Source: Humulus lupulus
Taxonomy: Eukaryota; Streptophyta; Magnoliopsida; Rosales; Cannabaceae
Reading direction: 5' to 3'
NCBI RefSeq assembly: GCF_963169125.1
Contig: NC_084797.1
Coordinates: 92,599,868 to 92,663,867, forward strand
Length of the DNA stretch: 64,000 nt
Positions 11,073 to 21,694 of the stretch are shown piece after piece; position 1 is the stretch's first letter; every line of letters begins with the position of its first letter. The position numbers and the translations under genes were made by a program. The notes under the pieces were generated by a model. It did no database searches and had not been told where the DNA came from. It saw only the letters and a list, made by a program, of their open reading frames with translations.

Positions 11073-11537
11073 AGCCTCCTGGCCTCGCTCGGCCCCCGCG
11101 CGCAGGGCCTCCTGGCCTCGCTCGGCCCCCGCGTGCAGGGCCTCCTGGCCTCGCTCGGCCCCCGCGCGCAGAGCCCCTTGGCCTCGCTCGGCCCCCGCGC
11201 ATGAAGCCCCATGGCCTCGCTCGGCCTCCGCGCACGGAGCCTCCTGGCCTCGCTCGGCCCCCGCGCATGGAGCCTCCTGGCCTCGCTCGGCCCCCGCGCA
11301 CGGAGCCCCATGACCTCGCTCGGCCTCCGCGCACGGAGCCTCCTGGCCTCGCTCGGCCCCCGCGCACGGAGCCCCATGACCTCGCTCGGCCTCCGTGCAC
11401 GGAGCCTCCTGGCCTCGCTCGGCCCCTGCGCATGGAGCCCCATGGCCTCGCTCGGCCTCCGCGCATGGAGCCTCCTGGCCTCGCTCGGCCCCCGCGCATG
11501 GAGCCCCATAGCCTCGCTCGGCCCCCCACGCGCGCAG
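11073..11537 (+). repeat. GC-rich 33-bp minisatellite in LTR of B, 14 copies, with a 66-bp higher-order period
   Basis: Copies begin every 33 bp from 11073 to 11502 with the pattern 'agcc[tc]c[ca]tggcctcgctcgg' followed by 'cc[ct]ccgcgcacgg'. From copy 7 on, two subtypes alternate: 'cctcctgg...cccccgcg' and 'ccccatgg...cctccgcg'. This implies a 66 bp dimer amplified later. Looser GGCCTCGCC words continue to about 11720. Confidence 0.92.
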
Positions 11538-12249
11538 CATCCCCTGGCTTCGCTCGGCTGCTAAGCCCATGCCACCGTCTCGCATTAGCCGCCTCGCGTC
11601 TAAGGACCTCGCCATAGGCCGAGGTGACCAAGTGGCCTCGCCTCATAAGCCGAATGGCTCCGCCTCATAGGCCGGAATGGCCTCGCCCAAGCATGGCCTT
11701 GTTTGGCCTCACGAGGGGATAGGGGCCTCCTGAACAATTAGGGAGCCGCGCCGTCAAGGAAGCCACGAACAGGGCGTCTCGTCACGCGTCCTTAGACGTC
11801 TGTCAGGGCCACATACCTATCGCCCAGATTTGTGAGTGACCTTGAGAGGCTTCAGGCATCTCGCGCCAAGATCTCCACCTCACACCGAGGGTCCCATTCC
11901 TTACACCTTGAGACCCCTATGCTTAGGAGGTCCCGTACGGGTCGAATAGAGACATATTTGTACGACCTAGTTTTGAGTACGGATATCAGTACCAGTAAGA
12001 TTGCTGGGGTAAGAGCCATGGCCCGTACGTCTACGGCCATAGGACAGAGCCGACACCACGACCTCCTGCGCCACTACGCCTGCCACCACGCATCAGAAAT
12101 GGGTACAGACAAGTAGTGGAGATATCGTACTGACACCTGCTCCTGTACGGGATGTACGATCACCACCTCTGGAGCCACTCCCCTAATACAGTATGTATGT
12201 ACCTCTTGGTCCCCTGGACCACTATGTACCTAAGGCCATTAGAGCCAAC

Positions 12250-12257
12250 TATAAAAG
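12250..12257 (+). promoter_or_regulatory. TATA box in LTR of B
   Basis: TATAAAAG about 205 bp before the LTR end, the expected distance for a U3 promoter. Confidence 0.6.
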
Positions 12258-12455
12258 GGATTCTAAGACCCCCAGGAAGGGGGTTGGAAATTTTACTGTA
12301 GCAGAGGTACAAGTGTAAATGAAAGACTGAATTCTCCATTGTTGTTATATCATTGTTCTTGAGTTCTTGTTCAAGTTTTCACAGCTTCCCAATTAGAAAT
12401 TTTGATTTGATAATTTTTCCAACTTAACTTCGTTGACGAGTTCTCACCTTCAACA

Positions 12456-13878
12456 GATTTAGAGATAGTAGATGGTCAATTGGCTAACCTCTCTATCGAG
12501 CCTACCATTATGGAAGCTATAAAAGGGGGGCAATTAGTTGATCCTTAGGTACAAAGACTGATGTACGAAGTGAGGAATGAGGGGCAACCAGGATTTCATA
12601 TCTCCGAAGATGGAGTATTGGGGTTCAAGGGCAGAATATGTGCTCCAAATGATGACGAGATCAAGAAGCAGATCTTTTTCAAGGGACATAATGCTCCTTA
12701 TGCCATGCATTCAGGTACCATGAAAATGTACCAAGACTTGAAGAAGTACTTTTGGTGGCCTGGGATGAAAAAGGAGACGGCAGAATATGTGGCACATTGC
12801 TTGACTAGTCAGCAGACAAAGGTCGAGCATCAACGGCCAGCCGGATTGTTGTAGCCCTTAGAAATTCTGGAATGGAAGTGGGAGATGGTCACTATGGACT
12901 TTGTCATAGGTCTACCAACCACTCCCAATGGACATGATGCCATTTAGGTTATCGTAGATAGGCTGACTAAGTCTGTCATTTCTTGCCGATCCAGGTAACT
13001 TATGGGGCAAATAACTTAGCAGATATTTACGTTGTAGAAATCATGAGGCTGAATGGTGAACCCAACTCCATCGTATCAGATCGCGACAAACGTTTCACCT
13101 CGGCATTCTGGGGTAGAATTCAAACAAGGTTGGGTACTAAACTGAATTTCAGAACTTCTTTCCACCCGCAAACAGACGTTCAAAGCAAAGAAACAATTCA
13201 AACCCTGGAAGATATGCTAAGAGCATGCGTGCTCGACTTTCAAGGGTCATGGAATGAAAATCTTCCACTGATAGAGTTTGCTTACAATAATAGCTATCAT
13301 GATTCCATCAAGACGGCTCCGTATGAGGCTTTGTACAGAAGGAAATGTCGATCACTGATTCATTGGCACGAGGCCGATGAAAGAAGGAAATGCTAGCAAA
13401 ATTCGGTTGATCGACAACGCAAATATGCCGACCAACGCAGGAGACCCTTGGTGTTTGAGGTTGGCGATAATGTGCTACTGAAGGTAGCTCTGCTACGAGG
13501 GGCTATGCGGTTCGGGAAGAAAGGAAAGCTTAGGCCAAGGTTCATTGGACCTTTCGAAATCATAGAGAGAGGATCGGGGAAGTAGCTTATCGTTTAGATC
13601 CTCCACCCACCATGTCTAAGGTGCATTATGTGTTTCATGTATCCTTGTTGAGAAAGTACATGCGTGATCCCTCGCATGTACTCAGCTATGAGTAGCTGAG
13701 CATTGATCCTTAACTCGTCTATGAGGTGAAGCCGATGATGATTTTAGACTGAAAGGAAAAAGTGTTAAAGAAAAAGACTCTTCCGTTGGTAAAGGTGCAG
13801 TGGTGTAACCATGGAATTGAAGAGGTAACCTGGGAAACAGAAGACAAGAAGAGGGAGATGTATCCTCATTTGTTTTAA
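12456..13878 (+). pseudogene. pol of element A, second part: integrase and chromodomain-like tail (decayed)
   Basis: The HHCC zinc-finger region lies at about 12640-12830 (GHNAPYAMHSGTMKMY, YFWWPGMKKETAEYV); the CX2C is damaged because one Cys reads Ser (CLTSQQ). The core runs about 12890-13330 with VIVDRLTKS and SDRDKRFTS. Where the catalytic Glu is expected after HPQTD the codon reads Lys (QSKETIQ), so the catalytic site is lost. The GPF module (RPRFIGPFEI) is at about 13530, and the C-terminal chromodomain-like segment (KVQWCNHGIEEVTWE) ends at a stop at 13878. Stops and frameshifts occur at 12548, 12852, 12947, 12985, 13394 and beyond 13570. Confidence 0.88.
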
Positions 13879-14613
13879 GTTTTGAGGACGAAACCTCTAT
13901 AAATTGTAGGTATTGTAACGCCCTGCGTTTCGGGTACCTTTAAACAACTCGGGTCGGGATTGTTTTCCTCGAGTTAAGAATATTATGTTAAATAATATTA
14001 TATTTGTTTGGAATTTATTTCCATGAGTTATTGCTAGCCAAAATATGAAGTTTGTGATTGAAAGTCAAGATAAGACTTTCGGTCTTGGACCGACACAAAA
14101 ACCCTAATCGAGTAAAAATCTCGAAAAAATAAAATTAAAAATTATGGTAAATATATTTTGAGCATAAAATACATTCATAAAAATTAAAGTTTGACCAAAA
14201 ATAATAAATGGAAGAGGAAATGGAAATTTTAGGGCGTTTTGTGTAAAAATGTTTAATTAAGTTAGCGGTTCTCGTAATTAAGTTAAAATTAGGTTATTTT
14301 CTTAAAACGACTTTTAGAAATTAAAACCTTTAGAAAAATTAAAGGAAAACTAAGATGTTATTTTCTTGGAAAATAATTGAGGAATTTAATTAGTATATTC
14401 TGGATATAATATTGGCTAAAATCTTGTATATATTTAACCGGCTTGTTGAAAGTACAGGTTAATAGCGGAACTTTTAAAGAATAAGATTGTTAGCGGATTA
14501 TGGGAAAATACTATTGCGATACCTGAGCCCAAGTATCGAGACCATAGGATAGGTCTCCCTGAGACTTAGGGTTTAGTCTCAAATTTTTGAGTACGAAGTT
14601 CTTGAATGGGTTT

Positions 14614-15386
14614 TGTACGCCCTATATATCCGCGAGCTATTGGCGAGCTGGAAAAGGGCCTAATTCGATCCGCCACGTGTAAATCATCCACCTGGAGCTG
14701 TTGTTACGGGTTTCCACCTGTCTAGCCCGAGCTGATTAGAAAGTTAGCAGTTCACTCGAAGGCAGCGGGTCAGCGGTATGGATATCACGAGCTGGCTCTA
14801 CATCAAGCTCATGAAGCGGTATAGATCTGACACCCGAATCCTTGTAAAGACAACCACGCAATGTAAACGTGCATATATCAGACATCATGTGTCTATTCCA
14901 TTCCTGAATTCTCGGACACGCAGTATAAACGTGCGTATTCAGACATCCCATGCCTGGTTTAGGCCATGCGGCCCATTATAGCTCCTTACCTCTTGATTAG
15001 ACCACACTTCACTGTTAGGTCTTACGAATTAATTATCAGTGTCACAGAGATGACGTGAAGGGTAAAGAGGTCACGGGATGACCTGCTTGCCAACCCAGGT
15101 ATCCTCTCCCTATAAATACCAAGACCCTGGGCATTGCAAGGGGTTGGTATATTTTTTGTAAAGAAGTACTTTGTAAGGATTAATCGAGAGATATCAATAA
15201 TATCGACTGGTGGAGTAGAGGGATTTTAACCTTGGAACCACCTAAAAAGAAAGGAGTGATCACCTTCCCATATTATTAATTTCTCAAGTCTAGAATTAAA
15301 CTATTTTCATATTACGGTTCACTAATTAGCACTAATCCATCCTATTTATTCGTATAATTATCTGTTGGCGAAGACCCGCGTAAACA
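14614..15386 (+). repeat. 5' LTR of element J (773 bp)
   Basis: TGTACGCC...GTAAACA. It carries a TATA box in 'ctccctataaatacca' at about 15108-15123 and matches 16085-16661 over its last 570 bp. Directly after it comes 'gtttggtgctttcattgagag', the position of a primer-binding site; I cannot assign the tRNA. Confidence 0.85.
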
Positions 15387-15440
15387 GTTTGGTGCTTTCA
15401 TTGAGAGGATTTAGATTGGTGTTGTCGCAAAAACCTGATC

Positions 15441-16083
15441 ATGGTGGTTACTCGTTCGAGACATGGTAACAAGGCAGATCAACATTATGGGCAGGAGGCC
15501 CACCATGCTGCCATATCCGATGAACAAAACTCCGAGATCCAGCAGTGACCTGGAAAGCAACCAATGGGCCAGGACGACACCGGGAGTTCGGCGCCCCGGC
15601 CTCCAAATCCGAACCCGGATTTCCTGACGGCGATAGAGATGGAGAACATACAGTTGAGGAGTCAGCTGTATAGAGCAAGCAAGCAAATCGAAGAAGTCTT
15701 GGCCCGACTACCCCCTCTTACAACCGACGCTGACGTTGGAAAGAGGCAAAGTGAGACTCACAAGTCCCGCCGGGATAACCGGTCCAGGCCCAGCCGATCG
15801 GTCAGAACCTCAACTTCGAGTTCTACCCCCACGTCACACCACCACCAAGAAACTGTGTTTGAGGAGTTTCCTAGAGCCAATCAGCAATTTAGCCGATCAG
15901 TCCGAACCTCAACTCCTAGCTCGATTCCACCAATGAACGCACCCAGAAGGGCTCAAGGCATCTCGCGGAGGAGATCTGGAGAAGGTTCGCGAAGACAGAC
16001 TGCTCCGGCTAGCCCTCTAGTGCCACGGTCCGACCGTCGGGCACAGGATGCTGGAGATGGTGGAGTAGAACGGCCGCGAGCTA
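15441..16083 (+). pseudogene. N-terminal gag fragment of element J
   Basis: The frame starts at ATG 15441 (MVVTRSRHGNKADQHYG), has one TGA at codon 36 (15546-15548) and continues in the same frame through MGQDDTGSSAPRPPNPNPDF and a short coiled-coil-like stretch (EMENIQLRSQLYRASKQIEE). A basic Ser/Arg-rich region follows, up to the deletion point near 16085, after which it reads into LTR sequence. This resembles the N terminus of Tat-type Gag. No capsid domain or zinc knuckle remains, so it cannot form particles. Confidence 0.6.
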
Positions 16084-16084
16084 A

Positions 16085-16661
16085 CTTGATGCGGCATAGA
16101 TCTGACACCCAAATCCTTGTAAAGACAACCACGCAATGTAAATGTGGATATATCAGAAATCACGTGTGTATTCCATTCCTGAATTCTCGGACACGCAGTA
16201 TAAACGTGCGTATTCAGACATCCCATGCTTGGTTTGGGCCATGCGGCCCATTATACCTCCTTACCTCTTGATTAGACCACACTTCACTGTCAGGTTTTAG
16301 GAATTAATCATCAGTGTCACAGAGATGACGTGAAGGGTAAGGAGGTCACGGGATGACCCCCTTGCCAACCCAGGTATCCTCTCCCTATAAATACCATGAC
16401 CCTGGGCATTGCGAGGGGTTGGCATATTTTTTGTAAAGAAGTACTTTGTAAGGATTAACTGAGAGATATCAATAATATCGACTGGTGGAGTAGAGGGATT
16501 TTAACCTTCGAACCACCTAAAAAGAAAGGAGTGATCACCTTCCCATAATATTAATTTCTCAAGTCTAGAATTAAACTATTTTCATATTATGGTTCACCAA
16601 TTAGCACTAATCCATCCTATTTTTTTGTATAATTATCTGTTGGTGAAGAACCGCGTCAACA
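16085..16661 (+). repeat. Truncated second LTR of element J
   Basis: Homology to 14805-15386 starts at 'gcggcatagatctgacaccc' and continues to the terminal CAACA, with a TATA box at about 16384-16399. The missing first 200 bp would have held the LTR start. Confidence 0.85.
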
Positions 16662-18153
16662 AGTTTAAAACCAAATAAGGATTTTAATCCTTACAAATGA
16701 TTTTTAAAATGACCAAACTACCCAAAATAATAATAATGAATTATGAAGTGCCATAATTAATCCGAGTATACTGTATGGATAAATACAGTATTGGTTAAGC
16801 ATAATTGGACTATACATTGGAGGGTGAATTCCTGCTGAGAGCTAAGGACTCCAAGTAAGTCAACTTCTATTGTGTGGCTACAACATGAAACGAATATTGT
16901 ATTGTATGTTATCATAGGGACACGTGCACATATATACACTGTCGTAGAAATTTTGCATAGAGACGCTAGTCTAGTGGGGGCTGATTTAGAAAATATGATC
17001 GGTAGATATCCATCATATTCTAGATGGCTAATCCCCGTCACACTGCTTGATTTTATTATGTCCGGTTCATTACCGGGACAAGTGGCCAAGAGGTGAGGAT
17101 TGCTGGTTTAAACCTAGGGGCGCCAAAATGAATGGGACCTAGGAGCCCTCATGCTTACTTAATCAGTGAATGGTTAGAACCTGAGCAAGTACTCTGATAA
17201 GTTATTCCTGGATAGTAGCCGTGAATATTGGCCATTCAGTGAGAGTGCTTAGAGATACTAGGGGTTGCCAAGTTTGAGTGAGGCTGAACAACCTAGGGGC
17301 AACTGCTCACCAGCACCACTAATTACCTTAGAAGTCTGTGTAAACCCGTGTAACTTCGATTACACTCTTGAATAGTTGCAATGCCCTAGGTAACTTGATG
17401 GTTACCCTTGTGGGGGATTTACTCTTGGATAAGTAACGATGTCGTAGGTAACTCGACAGTTACCCTTGATGGGGATATTTATTGGTTAGATTTTAGTGTT
17501 GAGACTCGGTTCTCTCTTACAGATTAGCATTTATGGTGGAGGGCGTGATTCACCTGAATTGTTGGAAATTGTTGAGCATTGGTCTCGAATTATATTATGA
17601 TATATTATATCTGCTTGTCTCGGATTTTCTGAGTGCAGGGATTTATTTATTTATATGAAATTGTTTGCCATTGGTGATCAGGCATAACCATAAGTTTGTG
17701 AGGACGCTTTTGCGTTCTTGAAATTGATTGCGTAGGATCCAAAACCCTAATTTTTTTCGATCTATTGTTATCTGGGGACAGTAACTTGGTTAGTGACTAC
17801 CTGTCTTCTCTGCATGCTTTTGTTTTAAAGTTGAACTTACTAAGCGTTTTCGCTTACCTTATTGTTTCCTGTTGTAGGTAAGAACAAGAGCAAGGCAGGG
17901 CAGTGCGCGCTGGCGTCTACCTTGTGAATGTACATGTGGACCGACCTTTTGGGAAGCTATATTATTTTTGGAAATGTTGTTTTATTTTCATGAACTAAGC
18001 TTAGTTTACTCTTCATAAACTATGTTTGTATTAAATGTTAAGTATAGTCAAATGAATTTTACAAGTTTTTTTATACGAGTTTTTGAGATATTTTGTTCCA
18101 TGAAAATGTTTATATTTCCGCATTATCGAGTCCTCAAAATTCGGGACGTTACA

Positions 18154-19281
18154 TAGGTAAGTGGTTACCTAGATTTAGATAAATAGTTAGAGAAATCTAT
18201 TTTTGGTGTTTAGTATGGGAGTTTATTAGTTTGGGAGAATATGAAATATAACTCACCTTTGGTATAATTTTTAATTGACGTTTATATTTTCCTATGGGCT
18301 CCACATGATTACTTATAAGGTAAATTTAATTTTAAATATATAAAATATAAAAATAAAAAGTTGTTTATAGTAAAAGTTTGTGAGGGGAAAAATGTTCCTA
18401 CACGCTGTTAGCTTATCAATACTTAAAATGTGTCTCTTATATGTTACTTTGAAGGTGTTTTGTTATCATCACAGTAATTCCTTCCGTCAAGAAAATTATT
18501 TCTCATTATTCAGCCACGTCATATTTCAGCTAACTCCTCTGCTCACTCGCTTCAATCACACGCCCTTCTCCCATTACTTCTACTTTTTTTTTTTTTTTTA
18601 AATTTCATACTTTATTGCTTTTAATATAAGAGGTTTTTTCAAAACTATTTTTTTTTTTTTTTTTTTACTTTTTTACTATGTCTGAATTTTTTTTTTCAAA
18701 AAAACTAAGTTAAGTTTTCAAAAATATGTTTTTTAAAATTTTTGTATTTTAAAAAATACGATGTCAATTAAACAACTAAAAAATAACAATAAGACAACAA
18801 CTAAACATTAACCTACTGCATACTAATATGTTTTTTTTAAAAAAAAATCAAAATATATCTGCAAACAACTAAACAACAAATAGGCATAAACAGAACAACA
18901 GAACAACTATAAATAAACTTAAACAACTAAAAATGAAAATGAAAAAAACTATACATAAAATATAAACAACAACCACACAACAAACACAGTGTAACCCATT
19001 ACATTTTTAAAAAGCAACACACTGCAATACAATATCGAAAAAGCATCTAGAAATAACAATTGGACAACAACTAAACATCAATTCACTGCATTAAAAAATA
19101 ACTAAAAAACAACAATAGAACAACTATAAGTCAACTCATTACATACTAACAGATTTTTTTTATAAAAAAATTCAAAATATATCGGAAAATAATTAAACAT
19201 AAATTAGACATCAATACAACAACTATATTTAAATTTAAACAACTAAAAAACAACATGAAAACAACCATACTGAAAACATAA
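18154..19281. other. AT-rich spacer with poly-T runs and AACAACTAAA-type low-complexity sequence
   Basis: No gene is supported. There are long T runs at 18584-18600 and 18649-18667, and a loose (aacaacta)n motif at about 18765-19270. That motif resumes after the Harbinger-like element (20799-20910), showing what the element inserted into. Confidence 0.6.
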
Positions 19282-19699
19282 GGGTCTGATTGGTAGTGGA
19301 TTTGGATCCACTTTTATCATTTTCAAATATTAACATCTGTGGGCCCTATATAAACACTTGATTGGTATAGTATTTTTAAAAATTGTATCCAAATCGAATC
19401 ATAATTTTACGTTGTAAAATAGAAAATGATAAAACCACGTTTTCTCACTTTTCAAAAACCAAAAAAAAATCTCTCAACTTCATTCTCTCCTCTAAGCAGC
19501 TCAACATCTCAGTCGACCAGTCCACATGTAGTTGCCAACACTCCATCTAAGGTGAGCCCTTTGAGTATATTTGCTTGATCTGAACTTCGTCTTCTTCTTC
19601 GATTGAATCCCCAAACCCACCTCCGATTTCTGAAGAAGATGGCGAATTAGACATCTGGGAGAAGAAAGAACACCAGTTTTTCAACGCATACACTCGCAG

Positions 19700-19975
19700 A
19701 GCTCACGACCCAAACAAATAGTGTTTTGTGTTTATATATATATATATTATATATGGATGTATATATATATATGTATATATAGGTAAAGATGCAGTCGGAC
19801 CCAAACAGGTATTGCTTTGTGTTTATATATATATATATTATATATGGATGTATATATATGTATATATAGGTAAAGTTGTGAAATGGGACCCAAACAGATA
19901 TTGCTTTGTGTTTATATATATATATATATATATTATATATGGATGTATATATATGTATGTATAGGTAAAGCTGCA
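19700..19975. repeat. AT-rich tandem repeat, about 90-105 bp unit, three copies
   Basis: The unit 'acccaaacag.tattg.tttgtg', then (ta)n, then 'ggatgtatatatatgta' and 'taggtaaag', repeats three times with variable TA length. A short Tyr/Ile-rich ORF here is an artefact. Confidence 0.85.
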
Positions 19976-20150
19976 GAAGAAGGTCTGGATTGAATATCTA
20001 TTTTTTCATTCAGGTCAAATAAGTGTTTATGTAATTATAGGGAATAGTGAAGTTTAAGGGGTATTTAATTCGTTTAATAAAAAGTGACATTTTCTGAATG
20101 AAACATTTTTTGAATAGTGAAGCAGGAATTTCTTAGGCTATTAATTTTAG

Positions 20151-20322
20151 GAGTAATGATATGTACACCCAAAATATACACCAAAACATTACACACAGTG
20201 ATGTGGCAGCTTGGACTAGCCAATCATATTTATTAAAACTGGGACCCATTGTTTTAAAAAGCAGTGACACGTCACTGTGTGTAATGTTTGGGTGCATATT
20301 TTGGATGCACATATCATTACTC
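20151..20322. mobile_element. Mutator-like MITE (172 bp) nested in the Harbinger-like element
   Basis: Inverted ends of about 50 bp start GAGTAATGATATGT on both sides (left 20151, right reverse complement ending 20322). They are flanked by a perfect 10 bp duplication TTAATTTTAG (20141-20150 and 20323-20332). Long inverted repeats with a 9-10 bp duplication fit the Mutator superfamily. The overlapping short ORFs are not genes. Confidence 0.85.
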
Positions 20323-20798
20323 TTAATTTTAGTCAAACTTATATGGCTCAGATGGAAAATGTTAGAGATGACGTTGCTGGACAAATGTAGCTTAGTTATA
20401 ACAACGTTTAGTTAATTAAAAAAATGTAACTTTAATTTAGAAAAAAAAAATTAATGACAATGCAATATTGTTATGAATTTAATCAATGCACTATTATTAA
20501 TTTATTAATATAATTAAATTTTACTTAATTAAATCTATTGATAAATCAAAATTTAATATTATACAAAATTAAAATAATATTAAGATTTAGCTGAACCAAT
20601 CACATATTCAGTTTCTATTATATTTTCAAATTTAATACCAATCACATATTCAGTTTTTTAAAACTCAAAAACAATTTACTGACATTGAACCAATCACATT
20701 TTCAGAAACATGTTTTTAGTCACTAAATTCAGATATTCATTTCAGAATACCAGTTTTCAAAAATACAGTTTTCTAATCGCGAACCAATCAGACCCTAA

Positions 20799-21689
20799 AC
20801 AACTAAAAACAACACAAAAACAAAATGACATTAGACAACTATACATAAATCTAAAACCTAAATAATATAGTGTTAAACAAACAACTTAAAATCAACTAGA
20901 CATCAACAAAACATCCATTCGCTAGCAATAAGTTATAGAATATACAATCTATTTTATATATTATATAATATACATCATTAATATATTAATTTTAAATAAT
21001 TTTAATCAATGCTTTTGTTTAACTTTTTTTGACATTTGTTTTTCTCTCACCAATCAAAATTAAATGGATTTTGACTAAGTCTCTCACTCACTCTCTTCTA
21101 GCTCTCTCTCAAAATAACATGCGTATTACTTTTACTATTTGTACTAAAAAAGTTGTTTTTCTTTGATGTTTGGGTCAGAGTGGTGGCTTTAATTAGGTGT
21201 TGCTGGACATGTACCGTAAAAAAGAAAAAAAACATACATGGACTGTATAAATGTAAAAATCTCCATGTGGTCGTATATATGTTAATTTTTTGGTTATGGT
21301 AGTGTTTAGTGTAAAAATTCCTTAATATAAACTATTTATGTTTGTCAGAAAAAAAACTATATTAAATCATGATTGCAAAGGCACACAATTACATATTGGA
21401 GGATGAATTTCTTCCATCTAACAAAGCTTATTGTCTAGCCAAATAGTATGCTTAGCCAATCTATAGATCAAAATATAAAAAATTGTAACCAGCATGAGAG
21501 AAATGTCCTTAGAAATTTACACCTTAACACATTAAAATAAATTGAAGACCAATAACTCTGGAAGGCCAATAGCTAGAGCCAAGTTTCATCCCACCAAAAG
21601 AGCTATTGTTATTGTTTGAAAGATCATAAAATACACTTGTACCACAAACCAATAAAGATAAGTAAACTTTTGAAAATAAAATTAAAATA
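20799..21689. other. AT-rich intergenic spacer
   Basis: No ORF with recognisable similarity, no clear repeat ends. Low-complexity AACAACTAAA sequence occupies the first 100 bp. Confidence 0.5.
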
Positions 21690-21694
21690 GAAGT

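Larger units (their letters stand above)
6760..12455 (+). mobile_element. Element B: 3' half of a Tat-like Ty3/Gypsy element, inserted in or joined to A
   Basis: The segment begins mid-gene with an integrase C-terminus. It continues through a 3' untranslated region holding a large antisense ORF, a polypurine tract (10990-11004), and one LTR (11005-12455) ending CAACA. No 5' LTR, gag or reverse transcriptase is present, so it is 5'-truncated. It separates the RNase H of A (ends 6759) from the integrase of A (starts 12456). Compared with element C, roughly 20-30 residues of the RNase H/integrase linker of A are missing at the junction. No target duplication is visible. Confidence 0.85.
11005..12455 (+). 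repeat. 3' LTR of element B (1451 bp)
   Basis: It starts TGTGGACGCCC after the polypurine tract and ends ...CTTCAACA, where the integrase of A resumes. A TATAAAAG box at 12250-12257 gives a plausible U3/R boundary. The first 650 bp are extremely GC-rich because of a 33 bp minisatellite, and the long ORFs on both strands there are repeat artefacts. Confidence 0.88.
14614..16661 (+). mobile_element. Element J: small non-autonomous LTR element nested in the 3' LTR of A
   Basis: It begins TGTACGCCC and ends CGTCAACA, between GGTTT (14609-14613) and AGTTT (16662-16666), a target duplication with one mismatch. The 5' LTR is 14614-15386. Its 3' part is repeated at about 16085-16661, so the second LTR has lost its first 200 bp or so. 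Only about 700 bp of internal sequence with a gag start remains; all of pol, the polypurine tract and the LTR start have been deleted. LTR style suggests a Tat-type parent. Confidence 0.85.
1..18153 (+). mobile_element. Element A: degenerate Ty3/Gypsy LTR retrotransposon, Tekay/Del-like chromovirus
   Basis: Two related LTRs (1-2444, left end outside the window; 13914-18153) flank a primer-binding site, gag, protease, reverse transcriptase, RNase H, integrase and a chromodomain-like tail, in the Ty3/Gypsy order. The internal region is broken by stops and frameshifts throughout, so the copy is dead. Two later insertions lie inside it: element B at 6760-12455 and element J at 14614-16661. Matching the LTRs suggests the left end lies only about 100 bp outside the window. 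Lineage assignment to Tekay/Del rests on the iMet primer site and on close similarity of its pol to that of the intact element C (47541-57021). Confidence 0.9.
13914..18153 (+). repeat. 3' LTR of element A, interrupted by element J
   Basis: It starts TGTAACGCCC and ends ...GGGACGTTACA. After removing J (14614-16661 plus one target copy) it is about 2.19 kb and aligns with 1-2444, apart from a roughly 290 bp deletion near 14250. No clear polypurine tract survives just upstream. Confidence 0.9.
19282..20795. mobile_element. PIF/Harbinger-like non-autonomous DNA transposon (1514 bp)
   Basis: Terminal inverted repeats GGGTCTGATTGGT (19282) and ACCAATCAGACCC (ending 20795) are flanked by a perfect TAA duplication (19279-19281, 20796-20798), as expected for PIF/Harbinger. 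No transposase is present. The motif ACCAATCACAT[AT]TTCAG occurs three times near the right end (20595-20705) as subterminal repeats. Inside are a 5'-UTR-like stretch (about 19460-19640), an AT-rich tandem repeat and a nested MITE. Confidence 0.85.

Noticed and set aside
10948..11646. Overlapping long ORFs (up to about 232 codons) on both strands of the GC-rich repeat
   Set aside because: They are by-products of a 33 bp tandem repeat lacking stops; all are short-period repeats of the same 11 residues and lie inside an LTR.
19728..19964. Tyr/Ile-rich 78-codon ORF
   Set aside because: It translates TA-rich tandem repeats.
20133..20415. Two 83-84 codon ORFs on opposite strands
   Set aside because: They lie over the inverted ends of the MITE; no similarity to any protein I know.
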